This document shows positions 34,335-42,073 of a stretch of 53,136 bases of DNA, one piece after another. The position numbers and the translations under genes are program-made. Positions within the stretch are counted from its first letter, which is position 1. Every line of letters starts with the position of its first letter. Origin of the DNA: Rhodopseudomonas_A sp036404135 (GTDB lineage: Bacteria; Pseudomonadota; Alphaproteobacteria; Rhizobiales; Xanthobacteraceae); assembly GCF_036404135.1 (NCBI RefSeq), contig NZ_DASWPE010000097.1, positions 1 through 53,136 on the forward strand, written 5' to 3'. The notes beneath the pieces were generated by a model. It saw only the letters and a program-made list of their open reading frames with translations, was not told where the DNA came from and did not search any database.

Positions 34335-35111
34335 TCATGCCGCCGGCACCGGGCCGACATCGCAGCCGCGGCGTTTTTGCCGCCAGCGGTAGCCCGGCCA
34401 AGCCAACCGCGTCAGCGCGGCGTCGATCCTTGCATCGGAGAACCGGGTCGAGCCCCAGCGATAGATCAGGCCGTGCAGCAGCCAGATCACCAGGAAGCTG
34501 ACCAGACCGGCGATCGCCACATCAGTGAAGAAATGCCCGCCGAACGCCATCCGCAGGCCCGAGGTGACGACGCCGAACACGGTCGCGGCGGCATAGGCCG
34601 CGGGCCGCCACGGCGCCGGCGCCAGCGCCGCCGGGGCATAGGTCCAGAACGCGGTGGCGCCCTCGCCGGAGAAGAACGAGCAGTTCTTGGGGCAATCGCC
34701 GCGCGGGTCCCACCACGGCACGAAATGGTTCTGGCCGCCGAATTCGGTGACGAAGATCGGCCGCGGCCGACCCCAATGGCTCTTGAAGGTGAGGTTGGTG
34801 AGGATACCGGCGGACAGCGTAATCGACACCAAGAGGAACATCACGGTGCGGCCGCGCACCAGCAGCGGCTTGTCCGGCCGCGCCAGCTTGACCGCCAGCG
34901 CGACGATCGAGGGCGCGGCGAACGCCCAGGCGATCCACATTGCGGCGTCGCGCGCTAAACTCGCCGCCGCCACCGCCTTCAGCGGGAAGCTCTTGGTCTC
35001 GGCGTCATAAAACAGCCCGGCGAGCCACAGGTCGAGGCCGGGAAAGATCCCGAACAGGAGGCCAACCCCGGCAAACAGCCCGAGCGCGATGAAAAGTCCG
35101 GTGCGGTTCAT
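34335..35111 (-). CDS. PAP2-family membrane phosphatase (variant SGE motif)
   Basis: A 258-residue inner-membrane phosphatase with about six helices. The first motif KSHWGRPRP (Lys110, Arg117-Pro118) and the third motif with Arg187, His193 and Asp197 (GLRMAFGGHFFTDV) are present. The second motif, normally PSGH, reads FFSGEGATAFW, with Glu150 in place of His. Such SGE forms occur in lipid A or lipid-phosphate phosphatases of this bacterial group, so it is probably active. The substrate is unknown; lipid A, undecaprenyl pyrophosphate or phosphatidylglycerol phosphate are candidates. Confidence 0.88.
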   Translation of the reverse strand: MNRTGLFIALGLFAGVGLLFGIFPGLDLWLAGLFYDAETKSFPLKAVAAASLARDAAMWIAWAFAAPSIVALAVKLARPDKPLLVRGRTVMFLLVSITLSAGILTNLTFKSHWGRPRPIFVTEFGGQNHFVPWWDPRGDCPKNCSFFSGEGATAFWTYAPAALAPAPWRPAAYAAATVFGVVTSGLRMAFGGHFFTDVAIAGLVSFLVIWLLHGLIYRWGSTRFSDARIDAALTRLAWPGYRWRQKRRGCDVGPVPAA

Positions 35112-35187
35112 GGGGGCGGTTTAGCCGAGCGGGCCGAACATGAAAAGCCGGGGGCTCACCCTCCCTAACACGAGGCTCGCGGCCGCT

Positions 35188-35352
35188 TCACCCTCCCTTG
35201 GAGGGGGAGGGTCGATGCGAGCGAAGCGAGCGTCGGGGTGGGGTGATTGCGGTGGGAGACAAATCGCCAACGGCCAAACAAGCCCACCCCACCCCGGTTC
35301 GCACCGCGCTTTGCGCGATGCTCACCGACCCTCCCCCTCCAGGGGAGGGTGA
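35188..35352. repeat. Paired palindromic element, inward cores
   Basis: Outer hairpin CCCTCCC / GGGGGAGGG, variable hairpin (GCGAGCGAAGCGAGCG), core GGGGTGGGGTGA, a spacer of about 37 bases, inverted core CCACCCCACCCC, variable hairpin (GCGCTTTGCGC) and outer hairpin. Same family and order as 21989-22138; the spacers are unrelated. Confidence 0.8.
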
Positions 35353-35369
35353 GCAAGACAGCCGTGGCG

Positions 35370-35430
35370 CATCCTTCGAGACACCAGGCTTCGCCCTTCG
35401 GGCTTCGCCGGGTTCCTCAGGATGACGGCG
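35370..35430. repeat. Dispersed palindromic repeat (CATCCTTCGAGAC family)
   Basis: A single arm: CATCCTTCGAGACACCAGGC, a TTCG-rich hairpin (CTTCGCCCTTCGGGCTTCG in parts) and CCTCAGGATGACGGC. Related to 20771-20911, 35984-36101 and 43642-43785. Confidence 0.7.
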
Positions 35431-35462
35431 GCATCTGGGTCAAGCGGAGCCGATGGCTCGGC

Positions 35463-35936
35463 TCAGAGCGTCGGCCTTGCCGCCGGCGGCAGCGCACGCG
35501 GCGGCCCGCGCCAGGCGCCGGCGTTGCGGCCGGCGATCACCCAATAGACTAGCCCGGCGACGATGCCGGCGCCGGTCATGATTTCGAGGTGGCGGCGGAC
35601 GATGCCGTCGAACCGCATCGCGGCGGGGTCGAACGGCACCAGCCCGAGATAGCAGGCGAGCCCGACCGCCGCGCCGCCCAGCGCATAGGCCAGGATGCTG
35701 CGGATCGAGAACGCCTCGGTGATCAGCACCACGATCAGCGCCGGCAACAGCGCAAAGCCCGACACGAAGATGAAGCCGAAGCCGAAGATGATGTTGAGCG
35801 CATTGGGGTCGATCGGCTCGACGCCGATGTCGCTGAATTCGGGATACAGCATCGCGCCGACCACGATCATCCCGGCCACCAGCGACGCGCCGAGGAAGCC
35901 GAACAGGATCACGAACAGCCGGCCGATCAGCGCCAT
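35463..35936 (-). CDS. Predicted membrane protein of unknown function
   Basis: A 157-residue protein with four predicted helices: LFVILFGFLGASLVAGMIVV, LNIIFGFGFIFVSGFALLPA, AYALGGAAVGLACYLGLVPF and MTGAGIVAGLVYWVIAG. It ends in a Pro/Arg-rich cytoplasmic tail. ATGs upstream (35951, 35972) are possible starts; 35936 is preferred because it begins just before the first helix. I recognise no functional family. Confidence 0.75.
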   Translation of the reverse strand: MALIGRLFVILFGFLGASLVAGMIVVGAMLYPEFSDIGVEPIDPNALNIIFGFGFIFVSGFALLPALIVVLITEAFSIRSILAYALGGAAVGLACYLGLVPFDPAAMRFDGIVRRHLEIMTGAGIVAGLVYWVIAGRNAGAWRGPPRALPPAARPTL

Positions 35937-35983
35937 GACGGTCCATTCCATCGCGAGCCGGACGCCGTGCAACGTTCGAGGCC

Positions 35984-36101
35984 CCTCATCCTGAGGAGCC
36001 CGGCGAAGCCCGCAGGGCGGCGACGGGCGTCTCGAAGGATGAGGAATGTCGCCTCATGGTTCGAGACGCGCGCCGAAGCGGGCGCGCTCCTCACCATGAG
36101 G
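35984..36101. repeat. Dispersed palindromic repeat (CTCATCCTGAGG family)
   Basis: CCTCATCCTGAGGAGCCCGG with internal hairpins, CTCGAAGGATGAGG, and a second half CTCATGGTTCGAGACGCGCG to CTCACCATGAGG. It lies directly between rlmN and the membrane protein gene. Confidence 0.7.
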
Positions 36102-36120
36102 GCTTGGCCGAACCCGCCCA

Positions 36121-37320
36121 TCAATCCGTCATCGCCATCGCCCGCAGCGCCTCGCGCTCGCGCGCCGACAGCTTCTCGGTTTCGGACTTCAACTGGCCGC
36201 AAGCGGCGAGAATGTCGCGGCCGCGCGGGGTGCGCACCGGCGAGGAATAGCCGGCGTTGAAGATGTATTCGGAGAATTTCTCGATCTGGTCCCAGTCCGA
36301 GCATTGGTAGGCACTGCCCGGCCACGGATTGAACGGAATCAGGTTGATCTTCGCCGGAATGCCCTTCAGCAGCTTGACCAGCAGCTTGGCGTCGTCGAGC
36401 GAGTCGTTGACGCCCTTCAGCATCACATATTCGAAGGTGATGCGCCGCGCGTTGGAGGCGCCGGGATAGTCGCGGCAGGCCTGCAGCAGTTCCGCCAGCG
36501 GATATTTGCGGTTCAACGGCACCAGCTCGTCGCGCAGTTCGTCGCGCACCGCATGCAGCGAGATTGCCAGCATCACGCCGATCTCCTCGCCGGCGCGCAC
36601 GATATTCGGCACCACGCCGGAGGTCGACAGCGTCACCCGGCGCCGCGATATGCCGATGCCTTCGTTGTCGGAGACGATCAACAGCGCGTCGCGCACCGCG
36701 TCGAAATTGTACAACGGCTCGCCCATCCCCATCATCACCACATTGGTGACGAGACGGTTGCCGTTCGGCGTCTCGCGATCGGCCCAGTCGTTGAGCCGGT
36801 CGCGCGCCACCATGACCTGGCCGACGATCTCGCCGGCGGTGAGGTTCCGCACCAGCTTCTGCGTCCCGGTGTGGCAGAACGAGCAGTTCAGCGTGCAGCC
36901 GACCTGACTGGACACGCACAGCGTGCCGCGGTCGGTCTCCGGAATGTAGACGCACTCGACCTCATGGGCCTTTTCGCCGCTGACGCCGCTCGGCAGCCGC
37001 AGCAGCCATTTCCGGGTGCCGTCATTGGAGATCTGCTCGGCCACGACTTCCGGCCGCGCCACCGTGAAATGTTCCGCGAGCTGGCTGCGCATCTCCTTGG
37101 ATATGCTGGTCATTTCCGAGAATTCCTGGACCCCGCGGAAATACATCCAGTGCCACAGCTGCTGCGCCCGCATCTTGCGCTGCGAGGCCGCGACGCCGAT
37201 GCCGCCCAGCGCCGCGGCGAGGTCGGCGCGGGACAGCCCGATCAGCGAGGGCTTCGCCGGCGGCACATAGGTTTCCAGCGCGGTCTTTTCGAGCAGGGCC
37301 GGGGAAGCTGACAGGGTCAT
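36121..37320 (-). CDS. rlmN: Dual-specificity 23S rRNA/tRNA A2 methyltransferase RlmN
   Basis: A radical SAM enzyme that methylates A2503 of 23S rRNA and A37 of some tRNAs. The 399-residue protein has an N-terminal accessory domain (QLWHWMYFRGVQEFSEMTSI) and the cluster-binding CTLNCSFCHTG (CxxxCxxC). Other marks are the GMGEPLYNFD loop, STSGVVPNI, LAISLHAVRDELRDELVPLN and the NPWPGSAYQCS region with its catalytic Cys. The frame opens at 37458; ATG 37320 gives the family start MTLSASPALLEKTALETYV. Confidence 0.96.
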   Translation of the reverse strand: MTLSASPALLEKTALETYVPPAKPSLIGLSRADLAAALGGIGVAASQRKMRAQQLWHWMYFRGVQEFSEMTSISKEMRSQLAEHFTVARPEVVAEQISNDGTRKWLLRLPSGVSGEKAHEVECVYIPETDRGTLCVSSQVGCTLNCSFCHTGTQKLVRNLTAGEIVGQVMVARDRLNDWADRETPNGNRLVTNVVMMGMGEPLYNFDAVRDALLIVSDNEGIGISRRRVTLSTSGVVPNIVRAGEEIGVMLAISLHAVRDELRDELVPLNRKYPLAELLQACRDYPGASNARRITFEYVMLKGVNDSLDDAKLLVKLLKGIPAKINLIPFNPWPGSAYQCSDWDQIEKFSEYIFNAGYSSPVRTPRGRDILAACGQLKSETEKLSAREREALRAMAMTD

Positions 37321-37332
37321 CGCATCACATCT

Positions 37333-37365
37333 GTAGGGCGGGCAAAGCGCAGCGTGCCCACCGAC
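37333..37365. repeat. Short dispersed repeat (TAGGGCGGGCAAAG type)
   Basis: TAGGGCGGGCAAAGCGCAGC followed by GTGCCCACCG carries a short hairpin (GGGC/GCCC). This type is familiar in Bradyrhizobium intergenic regions; here it lies just upstream of rlmN. Confidence 0.5.
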
Positions 37366-37511
37366 CGCATAAGACGGCGCCCGGCGCAGCCGCGCCCTGG
37401 CCCATCCGAGGGGCCATCGCTGCCGCAAAATGCGGATGGCCGGCACGGGGCCGGCCATGGCGATGGAATTTCAAGCCCAATATAGCAGTCGGGACGGCGG
37501 ATTGCGACCCT

Positions 37512-38135
37512 TTACCGCCGGCAGTCCTGCGCCAGCCGGTCCAGCGCCTGCGCCAGGCCCTTCAGCGAGAAGGTGTCGATGCTGGCGGTGCCCTTGGCCG
37601 AGACGCCCTTGACGGTGACGTCCGGCGCCCGGCGCATCGCCTCGACCATGCGCTCCTCCTCGGCGGCATTCTTGATCCACAGCCCGTCGCCCTGGCTGTA
37701 CATCGCATAATTGGCGCCGCCGACCTCAAGGGTGGATTCCGAGCCGGGCTTCAGCGTGTAGCCGATCATCACCGAAACCTCGTTGACGACCTTTTCGGCC
37801 GGCCGGGTCGAGATGAAGGCATAGGCCGGGTCGCGCGGCCGGTTCGGCGGATTGGTCTTCGACGACGACGGCTTGGCCAGCGCGAAACACACCTTGCGGC
37901 CGCCCGGATTGGCCACATAGGCGCCCCAGGTGCCGAACTGGCCGATCAGTTGCGGCTCCGCGCCGCCTGAGGACGCCGCAGCGGGCGCCGGTTTGGAGTC
38001 GGGCTTTGCCACAGCGGGCTTCGCCGGCGCCGATTTCGCACCCTTTGGAGCCGGCGTCTGCGCCAGCGCCAGGGTCGAAACCCCGCACACCAGCCCCGCC
38101 GCCGCCAGACCTATCAACAATCGCCGCACGCGCAT
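37512..38135 (-). CDS. Invasion-associated locus B (IalB) family exported protein
   Basis: A 207-residue protein with a signal peptide (MRVRRLLIGLAAAGLVCGV, cleavage near LALAQ), then a Lys/Ala/Pro-rich linker (about 25-60). The IalB domain follows: WGAYVANPGGRKVCFALAKP, AYAFISTRPAEKVVNEVSV, LEVGGANYAMYSQGDGLWIK and a C-terminal Cys in LAQDCRR. IalB proteins are periplasmic; in Bartonella one is linked to erythrocyte entry, but here it is more likely an envelope protein. The start is set at 38135 because it gives a clean signal peptide. Confidence 0.87.
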   Translation of the reverse strand: MRVRRLLIGLAAAGLVCGVSTLALAQTPAPKGAKSAPAKPAVAKPDSKPAPAAASSGGAEPQLIGQFGTWGAYVANPGGRKVCFALAKPSSSKTNPPNRPRDPAYAFISTRPAEKVVNEVSVMIGYTLKPGSESTLEVGGANYAMYSQGDGLWIKNAAEEERMVEAMRRAPDVTVKGVSAKGTASIDTFSLKGLAQALDRLAQDCRR

Positions 38136-38410
38136 AGCAGCCTCGTCCCTCATCATTGTGACTGCATAATGGCCCGGCACCCACAGCGAACGTGTTGTCC
38201 TGCCTTAACCGGATTGGACGATTCTGGAAAGCCGGCGCGACGGTTTGTCCGAGCTCGGGCGTGTCCGGCGATTTTCAGTCGGTGCGGTGATGCCACGCGG
38301 CGGAATGACGTCGTCGATGCAGGCGACCGAATCCAATTGTCCGGGACCGGCAAATCCGGCAAGAAGCCCCGAGGTTGAATGACCGTCAAAAAACGAACCT
38401 GGGTGGATTC

Positions 38411-39385
38411 ATGAAGGCAATTCTGTGCTCCGACTATTGCGGCCCCGATGATCTGGTGCTCGCCGACATCGCCGATCCGATCGCCGGACCCGGCGAGGCG
38501 GTGATCGCGATCAAAGCCGCGGCGCTGAATTTCTTCGACACCCTGATGATCCAGGGCAAGTACCAGATCAAGCCGCCACTGCCGTTCTCGCCGGCCGCCG
38601 AAGTCGCCGGCGTCATCGAGAGCCTCGGCGACGACGTCGCCGATCTGAAAGTCGGCGACCGCGTGGTGGCGTCCTGCGGCTACAACGGCGCGCGCGACAA
38701 GATCGCGCTGCCGGCCGCATCCATCGTCAAGATCCCCGACCATCTCGATTTCGACCGCGCCGCCGGCGTCATCATCACTTACGGCACCGCGCTGCATGCG
38801 CTGGAAGATCGTGCCCGCCCGCAGCCCGGCGAAACATTGGCGGTGCTGGGCGCCGCCGGCGGCACTGGTTTGGCCGCCTGTGAACTCGGCAAGCTGCTGG
38901 GGCTGAAGGTGATCGCCTGCGCCTCCTCCGACGCAAAGCTCGACTTCGCCAGACAGCACGGCGCTGACCTCGCGCTGAACTACGCGACCGAGGATCTCAA
39001 GGACGGCCTGAAGCGGCTGACCGAAGGCCGCGGCGTTGATATCATCTTCGATCCGGTCGGTGGCGCTTACGCCGAAGCCGCACTGCGGGCGATCGCCTGG
39101 GAAGGCCGCTTCCTGGTGATCGGCTTTGCCGCCGGCGAGATTCCGAAGATGCCGCTCAATCTGGCGCTGCTGAAGGGCTGCGACATCCGCGGCGTGTTCT
39201 GGGGCGCCTGGGCCAAGCTCAATCCGGCGAAGAACCGGGCCAATCTGGAAAAGCTGGTGCAGTGGACCGCCGAGGGCAAGATCTCCTCGCATGTCGACCG
39301 CACCTTCCCGCTGGCGCAGACCGCCGACGCGCTGAAGGTTCTGGCCGGCCGCCAGGCGATGGGCAAGGTGATCCTGCATCCCTAG
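38411..39385 (+). CDS. NADPH:quinone oxidoreductase family protein (zinc-independent MDR)
   Basis: A 324-residue medium-chain dehydrogenase/reductase. The catalytic fold shows PLPFSPAAEVAGVIESLGDDV and VGDRVVASCGYNGA, and the cofactor motif LAVLGAAGGTGLAACELGKLLG. The GHE zinc motif is absent, so it belongs to the quinone-reductase-like, zinc-independent branch. GGTGGA precedes the ATG at 38411. Downstream is a FAD amine oxidase, 88 bases away, in the same direction. Confidence 0.92.
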   Translation: MKAILCSDYCGPDDLVLADIADPIAGPGEAVIAIKAAALNFFDTLMIQGKYQIKPPLPFSPAAEVAGVIESLGDDVADLKVGDRVVASCGYNGARDKIALPAASIVKIPDHLDFDRAAGVIITYGTALHALEDRARPQPGETLAVLGAAGGTGLAACELGKLLGLKVIACASSDAKLDFARQHGADLALNYATEDLKDGLKRLTEGRGVDIIFDPVGGAYAEAALRAIAWEGRFLVIGFAAGEIPKMPLNLALLKGCDIRGVFWGAWAKLNPAKNRANLEKLVQWTAEGKISSHVDRTFPLAQTADALKVLAGRQAMGKVILHP

Positions 39386-39473
39386 GCAAGTCAGCGGCCG
39401 CGGTGGCGCGTTGTCATCAGCGCGCCACCGCGCCTGCTATAGTTCGACACCGTGCCGGTTCGGAGCTTGAGCG

Positions 39474-40715
39474 ATGGCATTGCCGTCGGAAATCGATATC
39501 GCGATCATCGGCGCCGGCGCCGCCGGGCTCGGCGCCGCGTTCGCGCTGCAAGGAGCCGGACGCTCGGTGATCATCCTGGAAGCCCGCGACCGCATCGGCG
39601 GCCGCGGCCATACCATTCTCGCAGCGCCCGACATCCCGTTCGACGTCGGCTGCGAATGGCTGCATTCGGCCGACCGCAACAGCTTCGTCGGCATCGCCAC
39701 CTCGCTCGGCGCCGCGATCGACCGTTCGCGCGGCTCGTGGCGCGATCACGCCTATGACGTCGGCTTCTCAGCGCAGGCCCACGCCGCGTTCTATGAGGCG
39801 CAGGATGCGTTCTACGCCCGCGTCGAGGCTGCCGCGGGTTTGCCGCAAGACACCGCGGCGAGCGATTGGCTGGAGCCAGGCAACCCGTGGAATCCGCTGA
39901 TCGACGCCATCTCGACCTACATCAACGGTTGCGAGCTCGACCTCGTGTCGAGCCATGACACCGCGGCCTATGAGGACAGCGACATCAATTGGCGGCTGCA
40001 ATCGGGCTATGGCGCGCTGATCGCGGCCTACGGCGCGCCCTGCCCGGTGGCGCTGAACACCGCGGTGACGCTGATCGATCATTCCGGCCCGCGCATCAAG
40101 CTGGTGACATCGCAAGGCACGCTGGCGGCCGCCAAGGTGATCGTCACCGTGCCGACCAGTCTGATCGCCGAGGAGGCAATCCGCTTCGACCCGCCGCTGC
40201 CCGACAAGGTCGAGGCCGCGCGCGGCCTGCCGCTCGGCGTCGCCGAAAAGGTGATGCTGGCGCTCGATGAACCGCCGCAGGCGCATCACGCGCTGCCGAT
40301 CGACGGCCATCTGCGCGGCGCAACCAACCGGGTCGGCACCGGCAGCTACGATCTGCGGCCGCGCGGCCTGCCGGTGATCTCGGGATTTTTCGGCGGCCGC
40401 TTTGCGCAGGAGCTGATCGCGCAAGGCGGCGACGCGCTGGCGCAGGCCGCGATCGACGAACTGGTCGGGCTGCTCGGCTCGGATTATCGCAAACGGCTGC
40501 GGCCGTTGGCGCAGTCGCGCTGGGTGCAGGATCCCTTCGCGCGCGGCTCCTATTCGCATGCGCTGCCGGGCCACGCCGGCGCCCGCGCGGTGCTGGCCGC
40601 GCCGGTCGATGGGCGGCTGCTGTTCGCCGGCGAAGCCACCTCGCCGAACTTCTTCTCCACCGCGCACGGCGCCCGCGACTCAGGCACCCGCGCGGCGCGG
40701 CAGGCGCTCGGCTAG
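39474..40715 (+). CDS. FAD-dependent amine oxidase family protein
   Basis: A 413-residue flavoprotein of the flavin monoamine oxidase family. The dinucleotide-binding N-terminus is IAIIGAGAAGLGAAFALQGA, followed by EARDRIGGRGHT (the second adenine-binding motif). The C-terminus has RLLFAGEATSPNFFSTAHGARDSGTRAARQ, the typical FAD-contacting end. Also seen are AKVIVTVPTSLIAEEAIRFDP and a substrate-domain portion. The substrate is not predictable; polyamines or other amines are candidates. Confidence 0.93.
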   Translation: MALPSEIDIAIIGAGAAGLGAAFALQGAGRSVIILEARDRIGGRGHTILAAPDIPFDVGCEWLHSADRNSFVGIATSLGAAIDRSRGSWRDHAYDVGFSAQAHAAFYEAQDAFYARVEAAAGLPQDTAASDWLEPGNPWNPLIDAISTYINGCELDLVSSHDTAAYEDSDINWRLQSGYGALIAAYGAPCPVALNTAVTLIDHSGPRIKLVTSQGTLAAAKVIVTVPTSLIAEEAIRFDPPLPDKVEAARGLPLGVAEKVMLALDEPPQAHHALPIDGHLRGATNRVGTGSYDLRPRGLPVISGFFGGRFAQELIAQGGDALAQAAIDELVGLLGSDYRKRLRPLAQSRWVQDPFARGSYSHALPGHAGARAVLAAPVDGRLLFAGEATSPNFFSTAHGARDSGTRAARQALG

Positions 40716-40826
40716 CTGGCTCGCTGCCGGCGTAGCGATAGCGACGGTCAATCCAGCTCGCAATTTCCGCGGAATCTGTTCGGTTTTGGCACACAAGGCG
40801 GCGGAGTGATGCAAAAAATCCACACG

Positions 40827-40842
40827 TTAACCGATAATTAAC
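40827..40842 (+). promoter_or_regulatory. CtrA-type binding site
   Basis: TTAACCGATAATTAAC has the two TTAA halves 7 bases apart (TTAA-N7-TTAAC), a perfect match to the consensus of the alphaproteobacterial cell-cycle regulator CtrA. It is 44 bases upstream of the GNAT start, in a locally AT-rich stretch. Confidence 0.6.
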
Positions 40843-40885
40843 GATGGACCTTGATGCCGGGGCCGGACCTTGCTTTGATCGCTCC

Positions 40886-41395
40886 ATGAGCACAACCCTG
40901 ATCGAGGTTCGACCGGCCAAAGCTGCGGATGCGTCCGCGGTGGCCGCCACCCATGATGAAGCCTGGCGCTCGGCCTATCAGGGTATTATCCCCGGTGCCG
41001 AACTCGAAAAGCTGATCAACCGGCGCGGTCCGAACTGGTGGGACTCGGCGATCCGCAAGGGCAGCCGCGTCAGCGTGCTGTGCTTCGGCGACAAGGTTGC
41101 GGGCTACGCTAATTACGGTCGCAACCGCGCCCGCAGCCTGCAGTTCGAAGGCGAGATCTACGAACTGTATCTGCGTCCGGAATTCCAGGGCCTCGGCTTC
41201 GGCCGCAGGCTTTTCACCGCGGCGAAGCGCGACCTGGTGCAGAGCGGGTTGAAGAGCATGGTGATCTGGGCGCTGTTGGATAACGAACCGGCGACCGAGT
41301 TCTATCGCGCGCTGGGTGGACGAATGGTCGCGCGCTCCTCGGAGCGATTCGGTGCGAAGTCTCTCGACAAGGTGGCATTCGCCTGGTCACACTGA
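40886..41395 (+). CDS. GNAT family N-acetyltransferase
   Basis: A 169-residue acetyltransferase fold. It reads IEVRPAKAADASAVAATHDEAWRSAYQG, then GEIYELYLRPEFQGLGFGRRLFTAAKRDL, with the acetyl-CoA-binding Q/RxxGxG/A (QGLGFGRRL), and ends VIWALLDNEPATEFYRALGG. The ATG at 40886 is preferred over 40844. A CtrA-type box lies just upstream, suggesting cell-cycle control. The substrate is unknown. Confidence 0.9.
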   Translation: MSTTLIEVRPAKAADASAVAATHDEAWRSAYQGIIPGAELEKLINRRGPNWWDSAIRKGSRVSVLCFGDKVAGYANYGRNRARSLQFEGEIYELYLRPEFQGLGFGRRLFTAAKRDLVQSGLKSMVIWALLDNEPATEFYRALGGRMVARSSERFGAKSLDKVAFAWSH

Positions 41396-41475
41396 CCGCC
41401 GCCCATCCCCTGACCCGCTGCGGCACCGCCCGGCGGCGTCTTTGATTTCAACACGACCAATCTGGAGTTTCATCG

Positions 41476-42021
41476 ATGCGCATCGACGCAGTTTCGCTCG
41501 GCGCCAACCCACCGTATGACGTCAATGTGATTGTCGAGGTGCCGGTCGGCGGCGAGCCGATCAAGTACGAGATGGACAAGGCCGCCGGCACGCTGGTGGT
41601 CGATCGGTTTCTCTATACCGCGATGCGCTATCCGGGCAATTACGGCTTCATCCCGCACACGCTGTCCAACGACGGCGACCCCTGCGACGTGCTGGTCGCC
41701 AACACCCGTGGCATTGTGCCGGGCGCGATCATCAGCGTGCGGCCGGTCGGCGTGTTGCTGATGGAAGACGAAGCCGGCGGCGACGAGAAGATCCTCGCGG
41801 TGCCGTCGTCGAAGCTGACCCAGCGCTACGACCGCATCCAGAACTACAGCGACATGCCTGACATCACGCTGCACCAGATCCAGCATTTCTTCGAGCACTA
41901 CAAGGATCTGGAGCCCGGCAAATGGGTCAAGGTGACGCGCTGGGGCGATGCCGACGAGGCGCGCCAGCTGATCCTTGACGGGATCGAACGGGAAAAGTCG
42001 GCGAAGACGGCGAAAGCCTAA
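41476..42021 (+). CDS. ppa: Inorganic pyrophosphatase
   Basis: Family I soluble pyrophosphatase that drives biosynthetic reactions by removing PPi. The 181-residue protein holds the signature DGDPCDVLV, plus YEMDKAAGTLVVDRFLYTAMRYPGNYGFIP (in parts) and DITLHQIQHFFEHYKDLEPGKWV. Catalytic Asp residues are intact. GGAG lies upstream. Confidence 0.97.
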   Translation: MRIDAVSLGANPPYDVNVIVEVPVGGEPIKYEMDKAAGTLVVDRFLYTAMRYPGNYGFIPHTLSNDGDPCDVLVANTRGIVPGAIISVRPVGVLLMEDEAGGDEKILAVPSSKLTQRYDRIQNYSDMPDITLHQIQHFFEHYKDLEPGKWVKVTRWGDADEARQLILDGIEREKSAKTAKA

Positions 42022-42073
42022 CACCCGCCGGGGCCCTGCCCGGCGACGCCGGTTGCTGTCGAAGGAGATCGCG

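Larger units (their letters stand above)
35112..35462. other. Intergenic stretch filled by repeats
   Basis: About 350 bases that consist mostly of the paired element 35188-35352 and one member of the CATCCTTCGAGAC family (35370-35430). No gene is seen. Confidence 0.6.
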
